Positions 21,974 to 32,870 of a stretch of 64,000 nucleotides of DNA are shown piece by piece. Positions within the stretch are counted from its first letter, which is position 1. Every line of letters starts with the position of its first letter. A program made the translations under genes and the position numbers. The notes under the pieces were generated by a model. That model saw only the letters and a list, made by a program, of their open reading frames with translations, searched no databases and was not told where the DNA came from. Source of the stretch: Euborellia annulipes (lineage: Eukaryota; Arthropoda; Insecta; Dermaptera; Anisolabididae); the NCBI GenBank assembly GCA_023213315.1, contig JAKCPI010006261.1:62001-126000 (forward strand), written 5' to 3'.

Positions 21974-23429
21974 AGGTGGCAATCTCATATAATTTACCTA
22001 ATGAAAAAATGTATACCATCTTTAAACACTTTGCAGGCCGTGGCCAATTTTAAATGGGGCGCTCACCCTGAATCACTGCTGACTATATACAAATCCTTAA
22101 TTCGTTCAAGGCTAGAATACGGGAATTACCTGTTCGGGAACGCCGCCAACTGTCATTTAACAAAATTAGACAGAATTCAGTATAAAGGCCTTCGAATCTG
22201 TCTAGGATATCTTAGATCGACACCAACAAATGCTATATTGATCGAAGCAAATGATCCCCCGTTGGATATGAGGACTGAGTTCATGGCAGCTAAGTTCTTT
22301 TTAAAGCGAAAAGCCAGATTTTTTTCATCCTACTATTGAATCCATTGCTTCTCTCGAGAAGGCATATGATAACTCTGGCTTCTGGAATAACACCAAGATA
22401 CCCCACTTCGTCAAAACTGTGAAAAAATTCAATAATTTAAATATTAAAATGGAAAAGTTTTCTTTAGCACCGATTCATAAAGTAAGCCAGGAAATTATTA
22501 ATACCCCTACCAATATTCGGTTAAATGAACCATATTTAAGAGAAGGAGAGAGATTCGACCACCTAATCTTCACAGATGGATCAAAGAACCATGCGTCAGT
22601 AGGATGTGCATTCTTCAATTCATCAAATAGTTTCTTTCATCTCCTTAAACTACCGGCGCCAATGTCAATTTATACGGCTGAACTTATAGCAATTAGGGAA
22701 GCCTTATTTTATGTCAAAGCAAATAACATGAAAAGTATCAATATAATATCAGACTCAAAATCCGCACTAATGGCTATTTCGAATATAAAGAAAAATAAAA
22801 AAATTACCAGTTTACAAATACAAATCGCTAATCTGTTGGAAACGCTTTCTCGAAATAATCAGATGGTAACATTATCTTGGGTAAAATCTCACTCCGGCAA
22901 CCCAAATAACGAGTTAGTGGACTATCTCGCTAAAAAAGCCTCAACTACTGGTCACCTCTTGAATGAAGGCACCCCCTGGAGGGATGTCGTCTCCGTATTC
23001 AAAAAGCAGCTGTTTGTAGATTGGGCCAATGCCTGGTCTTACTCGTCTCAAACTAAAGGCTCCGCTCTGGCTTCTCTAAAGAAAGTACCTGGCCCCTCTT
23101 GGTTCAAATATCTTCCCGACTTAACAAGACCGGAAATAATAATGATCAATAGACTAAGGATCAATCACTCCCTCTGCAACTACCATAGACACAGATTCGC
23201 CTTATCCGACTCACCATATTGCAACTGCGCATTAGTTCCAGCAACCCCCGAACATCTAATTCTCTTTTGTCCGTTGTATAATAATATCCCCGAAAGGAAA
23301 ACAATTCTAGAAAAGATAGAGCCCAAATTTAGAGACCCTCCTAACATAAATAGTATACTTAAACACCCCGATGAACAAATAATTAAGTGCATCTACCAAT
23401 TCACACTAAAAGCAGGCATAACATTTTAA
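21974..23429 (+). pseudogene. LINE ORF2 remnant: RT end plus RNase H
   Basis: The first segment (to about 22,319) encodes the end of a reverse transcriptase: LIRSRLEYG and LDRIQYKGLRICLG are typical thumb-region words. A frameshift in a seven-T run (22,319-22,325) moves the frame, which then stays open to the stop at 23,427-23,429. The second part carries RNase H1-like motifs with all four acidic residues. Numbered from the codon at 22,419, these are D53 (FTDGSK), E88 (YTAEL), D112 (ISDSKSA) and D168 (ELVDYLAKKA). A C-terminal CCHC knuckle follows (C268, C270, H279, C284). In a full element it would copy LINE RNA and degrade the RNA strand of the hybrid. Without the endonuclease and most of the RT, and with the frameshift, it is dead, but the well-preserved frame suggests recent insertion. 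Confidence 0.9.
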
Positions 23430-23610
23430 AAGTTAAAATAGTCACATCGTACAATAGCCCTATCCCCCAAGTTCCGCTCTTTATATGTATGTATTTTATC
23501 ACTTTTTATTTCGATAGCTATACAAGCCTTGATGTTTTCTTTTCTTATACGTATATAAATTTATAATGATATATCTTTATATATATATTTATGTTGTATA
23601 TTACTGATTT

Positions 23611-23830
23611 TTTATATGCATGTATTTGATAATAATTTTTCTTGGTATATTTATGTTGTATATTGTGTTTTTCTGATATGCATGTATTTGATAATAATTT
23701 TTCTTGGTATATTTATGTTGTATATTGTGTTTTTCTGATATGCATGTATTTGATAATAATTTTTCTTGGTATATTTATATTGTATATTGTGTTTTTCTGA
23801 TAGGCATGTATTTGATAATAATGTTTCTTT
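23611..23830 (+). repeat. Tandem repeat in LINE 3' UTR, about 63 bp unit
   Basis: About 3.5 units of GCATGTATTTGATAATAAT, TTTTCTTGGTATATTTAT and TTGTATATTGTGTTTTTCTG follow the ORF. Tandem 3' UTR repeats are common in LINEs. Confidence 0.8.
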
Positions 23831-23895
23831 ATATGTATATTTTTTATATGAATTTTTATATATTTATGTAAAATGGGATGGCCAAGAAGCCAAAT

Positions 23896-23926
<31 letters not shown>

Positions 23927-24058
23927 TCTGCGAAAATTTTTTTCCCGTGTGCCGCCCGCGGAACATTTATTTTACCTTTTTTTTTTAGAGACGCTAATTT
24001 TTGCCGCCCCCGGAACCGAAATTTTTTCGGGTGCCGCTTGCGGAACCAAAATTTTTTT

Positions 24059-25642
24059 GGCTAAATCCTATATGACGGTAAGTAAATTTTTATTAATATT
24101 TGGAAGTTTTTCAGGGAGAATTCACCCTCCCTTCCCTTTATTAGCCTAAAAGAGGTGTCGGTAAGCCAATTTGATCGAGATATATGCCAAATTAAGGAAA
24201 ATTTTGAAGAAATACGAGGACCACATTAACCATTAAAAATATATATTTTTACTTACTTTTTTGGCTTTTTTCTTTCTCCATTATAATTAAGATGACAAAA
24301 ACCTTGCGACTGACCTATTCTGATTGAGATAAGTAAAGAAATTTATTAAATAGAGTTGAAAATATAAAAAATAATTTTATCGAAAATTGTTTATTTATTA
24401 TTTTTTTAATATTGAACGATAAAGGAGCTAACTTCATGTTGTATTAAAAGTTAAAGTATTCACTGACTTTTTTTTTTAGTAAAAAGGCTCGAGTTTGCTA
24501 CACTTATTAAGAACATCTTTGGGTCCGCGGGCCACCGATGGAGACCCGTGTCTTTTGGTTCTTATATTTAAATTTAAATAAAAAATATCCATCCAGAATA
24601 TATTAAAGAACTTGCAGGGATCCCTTGTCCGAGAGCCGCCGGAGGCGGCTCGAGACCTTCGGTTAATTAAGGTCGGTTCTGTTTTAGATTAAAAAAATAT
24701 TCATCCAGAATATTTTAAAGAACTTGCAGGGATCCCTTGTCCGAGAGCCGCCGGAGGCGGCTCGAGACCTTCGGTTTTAAGTTCGGTTATTTTATTTTTA
24801 GAAAAAAATTCAAAACAACTAGGGAATTCTCGGCTTCGGTTCGGTTCGGTTTGGTTCGGCTCGGCTCAGTTCGGTTCGAAACCATCCAGTTAGAAGCTAT
24901 TGGATGGTTTCGAACCGAACTGAGACGAGCCGAACCGATCCGAAACCGAACCGAAGTCGACACTAGTGACAAAACAACTTCAGGGGACACGACCTAATTG
25001 TTTCGGTCCTTCGGTTGCAGTTCGGTTTCCTTCGATTAAAGAAAATTTAAAAAAACTAGGGAATTCTCGGCCTTAGTTACAAAACAAATAGCATGCCTAA
25101 ATGAAAAAAAAACGAAAGAATCATGAATGTTGAGATAATGTCAAAAGTGGTCAAAAGTGTAAACTAGTCAGCCAGTGCGAGGGCTTGCCACTTTATTCTG
25201 AAGATTAACCGAAAAAATTATTCGTTGTTTTTTTTTTTTTTTTTTTTTTTTTTTTCAATTATCATCTGAAGTTAGTTCCTTTATTATTGTTTATTAAAAA
25301 AAAAATAAACAATTTTCGATAAAATTATTTTTTATATTTTCAACGCTATTTAATAAATTTCTTTACTTATCTCAATCATAATAGGTCAGTCGCAAGGTTT
25401 TTGTCATCTTAATTATAATGGAGAAAGAAAAAAGCCAAAAAAAAGTAAGTAAAAATATATATTTTTAATGGTTAATGTGGTCCTCGTATTTCTTCAAAAT
25501 TTTCCTTAATTTGGCATATATCTCGATCAAATTGGCTTACCGACACCTCTTTTAGGCTAATAAAGGGAAGGGAGGGTGATTTCTCCCTGAAAAACTTCCA
25601 AATATTAATAAAAATTTACTTACCGTCATATAGGATCACGCC
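24059..25642. mobile_element. Long-TIR element inside the hAT MITE
   Basis: Inverted repeats of about 370 bp (24,066-24,437 and 25,267-25,635) begin and end with TCCTATATGACGGTAAGTAA and its complement. Including the looser outer bases GGC...GCC, the element is flanked by ATTTTTTT on both sides (24,051-24,058 and 25,643-25,650), a low-complexity match. Very long TIRs with 8-9 bp duplications would fit a Mutator-like or foldback element. The interior (24,438-25,266) has repeats but no transposase. Confidence 0.75.
24590..24956. repeat. 112-bp duplication and a 120-bp palindrome
   Basis: Two near-identical units (offset 112 bp) contain CTTGCAGGGATCCCTTGTCC and the perfect hairpin GAGCCGCCGGAGGCGGCTC; a decayed third lies near 24,520. 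Next, 24,832-24,956 is a palindrome of TTCGGTTCGG words with arms meeting near 24,893 (CGAAACCATCCA / TGGATGGTTTCG). An 86-codon frame across it is a by-product. Confidence 0.75.
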
Positions 25643-25945
25643 ATTTTTTTTTTTTTATTTTCCCTTTTTGCCGCCCTCTCCAGGTTGCCGCCCTAGGCGG
25701 CCGCCTAGTTTGCCTAGTGGACGCGCCGCCACTGGTTACGTCCCAGGGGGATGCCTAATTTAAATATAAAATTTCAGCCTCCTAGCTCTTTTCGTTCTTG
25801 AGATATTTTGTTCACAGACAGACCATGCCGCGAAAACCACTTTTTTGATTCAGGGGACCTCAAAACGTGTATATCCGTCAAAATCTCGACATCGAATTTT
25901 TGACATGAATCCAATACTTTCTCTCTATATATTAACATATATTGG

Positions 25946-26220
25946 TGCCCTCGGGGCTTGATGTAGAGGTTAGCGTGTTAACCTCGTATACCAAACGTCG
26001 CGGGTTCGGACCCCAGGCAGTCCGATGATTTTATTTAAGGCATTTGGATACCAAATGGCTTAAATAAGAATGCCTGGACCCCATAAATGTATATTTATCA
26101 ATAACGGATATCGTAAAAAGTCTTATATGGCCTGAGTTGCCGAAAAGACTGTGTGAATGTGTGGGTGAGAGTGAGTGTGAATGAGAAAAAAGTGTGAGTG
26201 TTTAAAAAAAAAAAAAAAAA
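25946..26220 (+). mobile_element. SINE-A, full length
   Basis: Complete: GCCCTCGGGGCTTGATGTAG head, B box CGCGGGTTCGGACCCC, body, GAGTTGCCGAAAAGACTGTG, GT-rich tail and a poly-A tail at 26,203-26,220. It sits directly at the 3' end of the Rep-H copy. TAGCGTG is at 25,971-25,977. Confidence 0.9.
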
Positions 26221-26639
26221 CATCGGTAGGCTAAGTAATTGTTATGTACTCCTGTACCAGGTACCGCGCACTCAGAGTTTGTACCATGAACATGAGCAGT
26301 CACATATTATGGGTAAATATAGGTATTAAAAAAAAATATTTTTATGAGATGCACTCAAAATATTTTTATTTCTATTAAGTCGAGATTATATAATGTGGAA
26401 TTCTTAAAATGGGGTTAATTAATATTAATGAAATTTAAAACGCTCAAAGTATTTCAGGTATATAATTAAATTTGGATTTTATTCTCTTTGTTACGTAACC
26501 ATTTAATAACAGAAGAATCTTAATCATAATTAATTATTCAATAAAATTAAATTTATAATAAAAAAAAAAAAAAAAATGAAAAGAGAATTATTTGAGACAT
26601 TGTATAAAATTAATCTCGGATTTTAAATTGATAATTAGA

Positions 26640-26799
26640 TTGGATTGAAAGTGATTTACGATTTCCTCCGAGGCTTATTAATTCCTCTTCGCATCATTAA
26701 TATGCTAATTAAAATGTTACGGCGTCCTGATGATGTTTGATCAGCCTTAAGGCTTGCAAATGATCGCCGCTCAATTGAAATTCGATTCTAAATTGATTT
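26640..26799. other. Low-copy island with homeodomain/POU-like words
   Basis: Complex sequence containing ATTAATATGCTAATTAAAA (POU/octamer-like ATGCTAAT joined to TAATTA), TGATCAGCC and AATGATCGCC. It is a candidate conserved non-coding element in the intron. The preceding 26,221-26,639 shows nothing. Confidence 0.3.
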
Positions 26800-27016
26800 T
26801 GTCCTCAAAATTGTGTGAAGTACATCATAGGAAAGAATAATAGATTGAATTCAATGGTAACAAAATAAACCTTCTAAATTTTACATTTTGAATTAAAATG
26901 TACTGCCGGAAAATAAATATATGTCGACACAAAAAAATTTGGTGTGACAAGCATAGAACACAACATTCAATTACTGAAGGTAAATGAAGTCAGCGACAAG
27001 TCACACTTGATATTTT
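26800..27016 (-). repeat. Rep-H, degraded partial copy
   Basis: Inverted copy with TCCTCAAAATTGTGTGAAG, TGTCGACACAAAAAAATTTG and half the hairpin (TGGTGTGACAAGCATAGAAC). The distal end of Rep-H is lost. Confidence 0.6.
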
Positions 27017-27924
27017 ATTTATAGACTGAGACAGTGTAAAAGTGTTATGCAATTTTACTAAAAAAATTATGTAGTTCTTCGCAATTATTATAATTATTTC
27101 CTGTTGTGCTCTCAAAAAAACTGATGTAAAAATAAAATAAAAAATAAACAATGCTATCTTTAGTTGTTAATAAAACTAAAATTTAAAAAATTATTAATTT
27201 CGGTGTCAGTTAGTAAAATGTTTAACATATATTTCAGTGATATATTCGTTTAAGAATTTAATTTTTTGATTAAAAGTTTTACCAACTGGTTAACGATGAC
27301 CTCTTATTTTTTTTAAGATTAAAGAGTCAAGATTTTATAAAAATGAATAAATACAAATTCATTATCTTTTAATCTTTAAAAAGAATCCTTGGTTCGTTTA
27401 TCATACGGTTATTTAAAAATGCAGCAGGAGACGTATTTTTAAGAACTCTAAAGAAGATCAGAAACAATATTAAGATGTGATCAAGTTAGAAATTTTTTTA
27501 AATTCGTAAATGGACAAAAAAAAAAAGGCTAGGTAATTTTCTTATCCAAATGTAATTTATTCTCGAATTTAAGAGTTTTATAATTAAAAATTTAAATAAT
27601 TGTTAGCCCTCCCTAAAGTGATGGGTCAAGGATCATGGAGGTCTATTTAACAGGCTTGAGTGCCTTCATCAGTCTATCACTCTGCAAACATATAATTATA
27701 TCAGGAGCGATCTTTTTTTTTTTTTTTTTTTTTTTTTGAAAACTTGGATGATCATCTTGTCTAACAAATGATGATTATATTTGTTTACAACTGACAATAT
27801 CTATGCCCTCTGAACCCCCCTTGCTCGCCTTGGGCGAGCAAATGCATCAAATTTATACTTGCTGACTGTTTGGAAATTTTCAAATTTCCCTCTCTGACTA
27901 AATTTTAAATTTTCCGCTTCCACT
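27017..27924. other. No recognisable feature
   Basis: AT-rich DNA with a T tract (27,713-27,737). A short palindrome TTGCTCGCCTTGGGCGAGCAA at 27,821-27,841 resembles words near the end of the Helitron-like element at 42,455. Confidence 0.35.
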
Positions 27925-28030
27925 CCACTTCCTCTATCTCTAGCCAATCAGCGTCCTGATCGGCATAGACAGAAGTTAGCCGCTAGCGCTTTATAAATAG
28001 CAATGATATAAGAATAAAACTTTTATGCGA
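27925..28030 (+). promoter_or_regulatory. CCAAT/TATA promoter-like arrangement
   Basis: CACTTCCTC, then a CCAAT box (AGCCAATCAG, core 27,944-27,948), and 44 bp further TATAAATA (27,992-27,999), all on the plus strand, would place a start site near 28,025. AATAAAA follows at 28,012. The spacing is textbook for a TATA promoter, but no gene follows. It may belong to an LTR-like or other mobile sequence, or be chance. Confidence 0.25.
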
Positions 28031-28239
28031 ATAATACTTGTTCTTGAAATGCATTTTAATATTAAATAAAATTTTATGTAAATCTAAATCTTACACTATT
28101 AAACGAGCAATGCACGTTGGAAAAATTCAAGTACTAGTGCTTTAGTGATGTATGTTTTTAATTGTTTTTTCAAATTTATCCAAATTTCAGCTCAGAACTG
28201 TTAATTAAATTTGTTAAAAAATTACAAGGATATATTATT

Positions 28240-28520
28240 TAAAAGGTGACTTGAGCCTGATTTTTGCGCATCGCGAGGTGACAGGCAACAGTCCTTCTCT
28301 ATGGTCGAAAGCGGTCTGATACGCACGAACTGGAGAGGAAAGCTCCTATCTTCAACATATTTTCTATTTCTTCTACCACTTCACTCCAAAGACACCGTTT
28401 ATCTCTTTATAGTTACAACAGTCGATTGGAACTCCAACAAACTTGGTTACTTTACTGACAGTGAGTCAGAGATTATATAAAGTGAGAGTTTACAGATGCT
28501 GCGAACCAAACTGCATCCCA
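28240..28520. other. Low-copy island with AP-1 and TATA-like words
   Basis: Complex sequence with TTTTTGCGCATCGCGAGG, a perfect AP-1 site TGAGTCA (28,462-28,468) and TATATAAA (28,474-28,481) right after it. Candidate enhancer or cryptic promoter; no coding sign. Confidence 0.3.
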
Positions 28521-29154
28521 GTGATATCTCAATCTCAACTTTACTTTGAATTTATTTCTATTATCTAAAATAACATGGTTTTTAAATGTGATTCGTTTGT
28601 TATCATCAAGCCTTTTATCCCCAGCTCCTCTCCCAATTAATACACGTCAGAAATATGCAAAATTAAATAAAAGAATTGCTCTACAAATGGGTTGAGATTG
28701 AAGGAAGAATCGTGAAACGCCGAAGGCGAACTGTGTTGCTAGTTATACAAGTTGTAACAATAAAAAAAAATCTGATGAATGATGATAAATTCTTATCAGA
28801 AAGAAAATATTTCAAGTCATTTGTATTAGTTAAATCTATGTAAGTAAATAACAAATTAATGAAGTGTGAAATAAATGAGGCGAGCAAGCGAAGATTGCTC
28901 CTCAGGCCAAGAAGAGTATGAGAAGCATGATGTTTTGGCCATATATCAATAGTGGACGTAATTAACGGAAGCTCACATCTCAAGGGAGAAAAGAGGCAGC
29001 ATCCGGGAACGCGAGCCTTCGCCACTCGTCATTCCCTCCTCCATTAATTAATCTCACAAAAAAATGATTGATATGTTTGTTATAACCGAAGAGCAAGAAT
29101 TCAAATCTTTCAGAAATTAGGTGAAAGAAAGTATACATCGTGATAAAAAAAGTA
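28521..29154. other. AT-rich with a complex patch at 28,870-29,045
   Basis: The patch is less AT-rich and ends with CCATTAATTAATCTCAC. Two overlapping minus-strand frames of 114 and 68 codons cross it, without any domain or splice-supported structure. They are not called genes. Confidence 0.3.
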
Positions 29155-29700
29155 AAAAATCTGGTGTGATTGGTCGCATAGCACACAACTTTCTCTTACA
29201 TTCTCTCTTCCTGTACTTGAGGATAGACGGCGTGTCGTGTCTAACTTAAATGTAAAATTTCAACCTCGTAGCTAAATTTCTTCATACTTAATTTAAATAA
29301 AAACTAGGCACGGTTGGTGGGTTAGGGGGGACACACACAGTCAGGCAGACACACAGACAGACCGTGTTGCAAAAATCACTTTTTTGGACTCCAGGGACCT
29401 CAAAACGTGTATTTCAATTCTTCTTCTTCTTCTTCTGTCCTCGCCTTATTATTCCTGCGGTGCGGGGTCGGCGGACCTTATTCTACCCCTCCACTCCCCC
29501 CTATCCAATGCTGTTGTCTCCGACAGGCCAAGCTCGGTCATGTCTCTCTTGACCCGATGAAGCCAAGTCATCCTAGGTGCTCCTCTTCGTTGCCGTCCTC
29601 GCCACGCCACTTCAATTAAAATCTCGAAATCGAATTTTTGACATGAAACCAATACTTTCTCTCTATATATATATACAGTATTTATATATAGAAAAGAGAA
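29155..29700 (+). repeat. Rep-H copy with a LINE fragment inside
   Basis: The Rep-H hairpin half is at 29,157-29,205, but the region normally following it is deleted. The copy continues with TCTAACTTAAATGTAAAATT and CAAAACGTGTATTTC, and after the insertion ends AATTTTTGACATGAAACC and TACTTTCTCTCTATATA. Confidence 0.7.
29420..29610 (-). pseudogene. RTE-like LINE C-terminal fragment
   Basis: The minus strand encodes RRGAPRMTWLHRVKRDMTEL, then LSETTALDRGEWRGRIRSAD and a stop at 29,449-29,451. This resembles the extreme C-terminus of RTE-type LINE polymerases (a G-R-P-x-x-x-W-L, D-L/M-x-E-L-G, R-x-x-W-R pattern). The 3' end on that strand is a GAA trinucleotide run, as expected for RTE elements, which end in short tandem repeats. 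It is flanked by a TTCAATT duplication (29,413-29,419 and 29,611-29,617). Only 191 bp remain, severely 5' truncated and non-functional. A frame continuing into Rep-H (to 29,652) is accidental. Confidence 0.7.
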
Positions 29701-30030
29701 AGTAAAATTATTTTTATATTAAAAATCTTTGAAAATAATATAAGTCTAAATACAATAATCGAACATCATCACGTGATGGTTGAATAAATCCCGTCCAGGT
29801 AGGAAACCGAAACCCTGGCTCTTGGAACAAGAATTCTACCTCTCCCTAGTAGAAATTTTAATTTTTTTCGTGATTTATTCCAGAGAGTATGTGATACAAA
29901 ACCATCGGGAGTTCTTAATTTTTTTAATTAATACTAGCTCTTTAAATAAGAAAGAGAGAAAATGTTAGATGAAATTCATAAGTCGAATTAAAGATGCAAA
30001 TAAATATTCAAATGAATAAATAAAAGGCAG
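29701..30030. other. No recognisable feature
   Basis: AT-rich. A 62-codon plus-strand frame (29,780-29,968) has no domain. Confidence 0.35.
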
Positions 30031-30039
30031 AAAATTTTA

Positions 30040-30275
30040 TTTTTTTTAACACTCACACTTTTTTCTCATTCACACTCACATTCACACAGTCTTTTCGGCA
30101 ACTTAGACCATTTAAAACTTTTAACGATACTCGTATGTTTAAATATATCTATTGGGGGTCCAGGCATTTGGTATCCAAATGGCTTAAATAAAACTATCGG
30201 ACTGCCTGGGGTCCGCACCTGCGACTTTTGGTATACGAGGTTAGCACGCTAACCCCTACACCAAGCCCCGAGGGC
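30040..30275 (-). mobile_element. SINE-A, full length
   Basis: Inverted complete copy with duplication AAAATTTTA (30,031-30,039 and 30,276-30,284). CACGCTA is at 30,245-30,251. Confidence 0.9.
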
Positions 30276-30284
30276 AAAATTTTA

Positions 30285-32180
30285 ATTAAATATTAAGACG
30301 ATGATTAGTTTAAAAAAATGTAATATACTTGTATAATCATAAAAATTTCAATCGAATTCTCGAGCATTTCGTAAATAAATTCTTCTTAAATATTTTTTTC
30401 ATTTAATTAAATTTCTTCTTTGTTGTTTTAATCATTTATTAATTAATGGTTGCCGAAATTTCAATCATTTCACTAATCTTTAAATCCATTTTATCATAAA
30501 GAAAATAGAAAATCTTGTTTTGCCATCACGAAAATTTAATTTTTAATATTGTTCAAAAAATCAGATTAAAAAATTAATAATAGTGTTTGGACTGATTTTC
30601 AAGATGTGTTGCTGTTGTTGTAGTTGTTGTTTTTTTTTTTTTTTTGTACTAGTAGGAGGTCAAACCGGTTGGAGTGAGTCCGAAGAGAAAAAACCTATTG
30701 AGATGGCTTACAGTATTAATAAAGTTCTTTATATATTTACATGGAGGGCCTCATAAATATTTCCCAACAGAGTCATCTTCATTAAATCCTCACTCAGATG
30801 CACAAACAATGCGTGATATATAATAAGTAATTTATGTGTATTTTAGAGAGAAATAAATGAAAAATAAAAAATAATCTTGAACCCTGAAGCAGTGAGTGTT
30901 TTAAAAAACAAAAACTTATTAATGAAGTGCTTGAAACGAACAAAAATCTCAAGTATTAAGAATTATTAAATTTTAACTGATAACCGTAGGCTCTAGGCAT
31001 TGATTTAATTTAGATAAATTAAAATTAAAAACACGAGGGGATATGTTTCAATATATCAATAATAATAAAATTAAATAATATATTGAAACATATCACCCAG
31101 TCTTTTAAATTTTTATTTAATTGATTATTTATATAATATATAATATGAATTTTAATTATAATTTTCTAGCGCAGTATGGACATTCCAAATATTTAATTAA
31201 AAAATAAAATATACTACAATTAGACCACCTGCCTAGGGGAGCCCGATACGGTCTTGCGCCTTGTCTCTAACATTTTATATCTATATATCTACAGTATAAA
31301 TATTGGATAAAAATATTTATTTAATGTAAACGAATCCTCAAGAATACATTGATTACAGCCCAAAATTTTATGGCCCGTCAGAGACCGGTTGTGAATGAGG
31401 TGTGTGCATGCACAAAAGTACCTTCAGGCAGATGGGAAATGTTCAATTTTTGGTACAGACCTTCTTCATTTCTTAGTTCAAACATATTGAATACATGTTT
31501 GAATTAAAAAATAAAGACCCTACGGTATTTTTGCTCTTTTAATCCCATAAGTATGGAGAAGTATTTCGTCATCTTCCATCTCCTCAAAAAGGCATTTCAG
31601 TAATAATATTTTAATGTAAAAGAGAGCTGGATCCGAGTCCGAAATCTTTTAAGTCTACTCAACTGTCTTTATAATCTCATTCTATAACAAACTTGCTTTA
31701 TTATAGAACAATCTGACTGCGAATGAAGACTATTGAAAAATAAACAAATCATACAATCGTACACGTTCCGAGTAAAATGGTTTCGTTGGAACGATAGTCG
31801 TGAGAGTCGCGCCGAGGAAAACGTAGCTTAAAGGACAACTACAAATCTCAAAAGCTTTAAATTAATTTGATGTGTTATTATTCTACTATTCATAGTTATT
31901 GCATTTATTTTGGGACAAATATTTCGAAGCAATATTTTGAAATTAATTTGGCACTGATGCTGGACACTTGTCAAACTAATATTGATTATCAACCTAAAAT
32001 CTCTGAAAATTATTAAAACAAAATTATAAAATCATCAGTAGCAATAATCAGTGGAAAAATATTCAAATGTGGCTCCTAATTTGGGATAGATGGAGAAGTA
32101 TATACTAGCTGTATGACCCTCTGGAAGAGGGCGGCGTGGTTTCTTTTTACTTCTTTTGTTTATTTGATGATTTAAAATAA
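30285..32180. other. Mostly AT-rich; one hairpin and low-copy patches
   Basis: An 17-bp perfect hairpin (GATATGTTTCAATATAT at 31,040-31,056 with its complement at 31,078-31,094) is seen. Complex patches lie at 31,340-31,470 (GGCCCGTCAGAGACCGG) and 31,745-31,850. At about 32,106-32,140 the complement of a Helitron-like 3' end (CCCTC-loop-GAGGG, then CTAG) occurs alone. Confidence 0.3.
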
Positions 32181-32351
32181 GGGCCCGGGCTTGGCGTAGT
32201 TGTTAGCTCGCCTGACTCGTATACCAAGGGTCAGGGGTTCGGATCCCACGCAAACCAATGATTTTATTTAAGTCATTTTGATACCAAATGGCCGAAAAGG
32301 CTGTGTGAATGTAAGTGTGAATGGGAAAAATAGTGTGAGTGTTTAAAAAAA
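32181..32351 (+). mobile_element. SINE-A, internally deleted
   Basis: The head (GCCCGGGCTTGGCGTAG, B box GGGTTCGGATCCC) and tail (GCCGAAAAGGCTGTGTG, then A-rich) are joined directly after ATACCAAATG. About 90 bp of body are lost. The XRE core is mutated here (TAGCTCG). Confidence 0.8.
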
Positions 32352-32694
32352 ATATATATATATATAAGAAGGCCACAAGAATTTATTTTAAAGAAAAAAT
32401 CACCCATTTCAAAACAAATGTAGGAAAAGTCATCTATCTTAAAGCCCAGACGCTATTTTTGATACCTGGTCAGGCCCCTATTTCTCACTTGCGCCTATTT
32501 TTTTAACTAATAGATTCCTCTTTAATTGATTTTCTATGATTTATATTTGTATTAAAATAAAAAAAAAGGAGACCGCTGGTTGGTAATTAGAGATATAACA
32601 AAATGAAGATGATTTATAAGAAATTTAATTAAAATAGAGCGTAAAAATAATTAAGTTATCTTGTCAGTCATAATCAATAAATAATGAATAGGTG

Positions 32695-32870
32695 ATTTAC
32701 GTTGTGACTTTACGAAGGGCAGGTTTCGCTTTTGGGTGGTACCTGTATAGGTAGGTACTCTTTGCCAGATACAGCTAATTAAACCTTATCACAACAACGA
32801 TAAATTAAGCCGCACGTTTGTACCTGTGTCATCCAATTATTCTTCTTGTCTAAAGGAAATTTGTTGAAAA
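32695..32870. other. Low-copy island
   Basis: Contains the near-palindrome GGTACCTGTATAGGTAGGTAC, GATA-like CTTATCA and CGATAA, and GCCGCACG. Candidate regulatory element. The stretches 32,352-32,694 and 32,871-33,246 show nothing. Confidence 0.25.

Larger units (their letters stand above)
21970..23917 (+). mobile_element. 5'-truncated non-LTR retrotransposon (RNase H type)
   Basis: Insertion flanked by AAAAATTTTTCTGC (21,956-21,969 and 23,918-23,931) and ending in a poly-A tract, typical of target-primed reverse transcription. Only the end of the reverse transcriptase, the RNase H domain and the 3' UTR survive. The 3' UTR holds a tandem repeat (23,611-23,830). RNase H in this position is known in the I, Loa, Outcast and R1-like groups of LINEs; the exact clade cannot be set by eye. 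Confidence 0.9.
21839..25734 (+). mobile_element. hAT MITE (family 1) with two nested insertions
   Basis: The left end CAGGGCCGGCGC and right end GCGCCGCCACTG are flanked by a perfect 8-bp duplication GTTACGTC (21,831-21,838 and 25,735-25,742). After removing the LINE (21,970-23,917) and the long-TIR element (24,059-25,642), about 370 bp remain. That matches the uninterrupted copy at 36,760-37,146 in length and sequence. It is non-autonomous; no hAT transposase is encoded. Confidence 0.9.
21568..25945 (+). repeat. Rep-H copy split by a hAT element
   Basis: Rep-H sequence runs from 21,568 (TTTTGTTACCATAGCAACC) to 21,838 and resumes at 25,743, ending with AATTTTTGACATGAATCC and CTTTCTCTCTATATA. 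It is interrupted exactly at GTTACGTC, which is duplicated on both sides of the insertion. The 5' hairpin of Rep-H is missing from this copy. Confidence 0.75.

Noticed and set aside
28681..29186. 114- and 68-codon minus-strand frames
   Set aside because: No domain, no supporting splice sites, AT-driven residues; the underlying patch is better seen as possible non-coding island.
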